A DNA stretch of 51,009 bases from an uncultured Jannaschia sp. (lineage in GTDB: Bacteria; Pseudomonadota; Alphaproteobacteria; Rhodobacterales; Rhodobacteraceae). Below are positions 49,514-51,009 of this stretch, one piece after another. Where the stretch lies: the NCBI RefSeq assembly GCF_947494055.1, contig NZ_CANLTR010000024.1:1-51009 (forward strand). Reading direction: 5' to 3'. The position numbers and the translations under genes are program-made. The notes under the pieces are model-generated. The model had not been told where the DNA came from. It ran no database searches and saw only the letters and a program-made list of their open reading frames with translations. How positions within the stretch are numbered: position 1 is the stretch's first letter; every line of letters begins with the position of its first letter.

Positions 49514-49584
49514 CGAACGGGCCTGTCGCCAAAGGCGGACGCGGGCGCTAGGGTCCGCCCCGACCCCAATCGACCGGGCCTTCG

Positions 49585-50970
49585 ATGCTGCGTTCTCTTT
49601 CCGGCCGTTTCCTGATCCTCACGATCGCCTTCGTGATGCTGGCGGAGGTGCTGATCTTCGTTCCGGCCATCACGCAGTTCCGGCTCGACTACCTGTCGGA
49701 CCGTCTGGAGCGGGCGCAGATCGCGTCGCTCGCGCTTCTCGGCACGAACGACATGATCGACCCGGAGCTGGAGAAAGAGCTCCTGCAGAACGCGGGCGTC
49801 CTGAACGTCGTGCTGCGGCGGGATGCGTCGCGGCAACTCGTCCTTTCCTCCAACCTGAAGGCGCCTGTCGTGGCGACCGTGGATCTTCGCGACGCGAACC
49901 GGATCGTGGACATGCGCGACGCCTTGCGCCGGTTCGTCGTACCCGGGCGCGAGATCATCCGCGTGATTGCCGATCCCGCTCGCGACGGTGGCGATCTTAT
50001 CGAGGCGGCGATCGACACGACGGACCTTCACCGCGAGATGATCCGGTACGGGCGCAACATCCTCGCGCTGAGCCTCGTGATCCTCGTCATCACGTCGCTT
50101 GCTCTGTTCCTAGCGGTACGCCGCCTGATGGTTCAGCCGATCGAGGACCTCGTCGCCCAGATGAAGCGGTACGCCGCCGCGCCCGAGGATGCCCGGCAGG
50201 TGATCGAGCCGCGCTCGGGCATCCGCGAGTTGCGTGAAGCGGAAACGACGCTGCGCGATCTCGAGACCCAGCTGACGGCCTCGCTTCGCCAGAAGGAACG
50301 CCTCGCCCAGCTCGGTGGCGCGGTCGCGAAGATCAGCCATGACCTGCGCAACATCCTGACCACCGCGACGCTTTTGGCCGACCGGATGGAACGGGTGGAC
50401 GATCCGACGGTCAAGCGCGTGGCGCCGAAGATCGTCAGGTCGCTGACCCGCGCGGTGAACCTTACTGAAGGCACGCTCGCCTTCGGCCGCGCGGAGGAGG
50501 CGCCGCCGGCCTTGCAGCGGGTCGAACTGGTTCCGCTCCTCGACGAGGTGATCGAGAGCGAGCGGCTTGCCTATGAGGGGGACGACGTCGCCATTCGCCA
50601 GGACGTTCCCGCCGGCACGGTGATCCGGCTCGATCCCGAGCAGATGCATCGCGTTCTGGGCAACCTCATACGCAATGCCCGACAGGCGATTCAAACGACG
50701 CAAGCGCCCGGAGAGATCGTTGTCTCGACGGAAGAGACGGCCGATCTCTGGCGCATCCGGGTCGCCGATACCGGTCCCGGCCTGCCGCTGCGTGCACAGG
50801 AGAACCTGTTTCAGGCCTTCCAGGGCAACGTGCGAAAGGGCGGCACAGGTCTCGGCCTCGCCATCGCCGCCGAGCTCGTGCGCGGGCATGGCGGCATGCT
50901 CGAGATGGAGCGAACCGGACCGGACGGGACGACCTTCCGGATCGACCTGCCGAAGGGAATGACGGCCTAG
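49585..50970 (+). CDS. Membrane sensor histidine kinase
   Basis: A 461 aa kinase with two membrane helices (about 8-30 and 158-178) around a periplasmic sensor of about 125 residues, then a HAMP linker, a HisKA phosphoacceptor helix with H252 in KISHDLRN, and a HATPase_c domain (NLIRNARQAI, DTGPGLP and GGTGLGLAIA). No response regulator is in the window; it may lie just beyond the right edge or elsewhere. The signal is unknown. It begins 72 bases after the flavoprotein gene and could share its transcript. Confidence 0.92.
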   Translation: MLRSLSGRFLILTIAFVMLAEVLIFVPAITQFRLDYLSDRLERAQIASLALLGTNDMIDPELEKELLQNAGVLNVVLRRDASRQLVLSSNLKAPVVATVDLRDANRIVDMRDALRRFVVPGREIIRVIADPARDGGDLIEAAIDTTDLHREMIRYGRNILALSLVILVITSLALFLAVRRLMVQPIEDLVAQMKRYAAAPEDARQVIEPRSGIRELREAETTLRDLETQLTASLRQKERLAQLGGAVAKISHDLRNILTTATLLADRMERVDDPTVKRVAPKIVRSLTRAVNLTEGTLAFGRAEEAPPALQRVELVPLLDEVIESERLAYEGDDVAIRQDVPAGTVIRLDPEQMHRVLGNLIRNARQAIQTTQAPGEIVVSTEETADLWRIRVADTGPGLPLRAQENLFQAFQGNVRKGGTGLGLAIAAELVRGHGGMLEMERTGPDGTTFRIDLPKGMTA

Positions 50971-51009
50971 GTGTTCAGTCCCGGCATTTGGTGGATCGGA
51001 TTGAGGATG

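Overview
The window is ordinary chromosomal sequence from a GC-rich alphaproteobacterium, most likely a member of the Rhodobacterales/Roseobacter group. The basis is its very high GC, a short SAM/SAH-type riboswitch directly ahead of metK (a class known from that group), the gene orders miaB-phoH-ybeY-corC-lnt-metK and rpmH-rnpA-yidD ... yidC-MOSC-engB-argB, and a SitA-type Mn/Fe transporter with a TTGCGAA-N3-TTCGCAA operator-like site. I cannot name a genus. I see no rRNA, tRNA, CRISPR array, insertion sequence, integrase, prophage or recognisable defence locus. Dense gene packing, many 4-base ATGA overlaps and strong GC bias leave little room for recently acquired DNA.

Layout. 1-6.1 kb (minus strand): start of an unidentified gene, then scoA and scoB of a 3-oxoacid CoA-transferase with two SGNH/GSCFA-type hydrolase-like genes between them, a class II histone-deacetylase-like amidohydrolase, and glyA. 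6.2-10.5 kb (plus): nadK, metG with a G-quadruplex motif in its leader, a DUF3072 protein, an Hsp20 chaperone behind a sigma32-like promoter, and a VOC/PhnB-like protein. 10.5-18.7 kb: a glycosyltransferase-like gene (minus), then miaB, a small secreted protein on the opposite strand, phoH, an RraB-like gene, ybeY, corC, lnt, the riboswitch and metK.

18.8-25.4 kb (mostly minus): nrdR-ribD, yjbQ, a small charged protein (plus), and dnaG-rpoD, whose intercistronic gap holds two tandem perfect hairpins. A gene-poor 650-base stretch follows. 26.0-36.4 kb: glutamate dehydrogenase (plus), a Kef-type antiporter, sitABCD and pntAB (minus). 36.5-39.5 kb (plus): kynU, a DUF3422 membrane protein and a SnoaL-like protein.

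39.6-47.1 kb (minus): the rpmH-rnpA-yidD-ttcA group, an EAL-domain phosphodiesterase, then yidC-MOSC-engB-argB. 47.4-51 kb (plus): a TVP38/TMEM64 membrane protein paired with a disulfide-oxidoreductase-like flavoprotein, and a sensor histidine kinase.

Themes: translation and RNA processing (metG, miaB, ttcA, rnpA, ybeY, rraB-like, engB, rpmH), envelope biogenesis (lnt, yidC, yidD), replication and transcription (dnaG, rpoD, nrdR), one-carbon and SAM metabolism (glyA, metK), and redox and metal balance (pntAB, sitABCD, nadK). I found no clear new multi-gene system. The observations most worth following are regulatory or architectural: the G-quadruplex leader of metG, the dnaG-rpoD tandem hairpins, the GSCFA/SGNH pair inside the CoA-transferase locus, and the TVP38-flavoprotein pair whose usual catalytic His is a Tyr.
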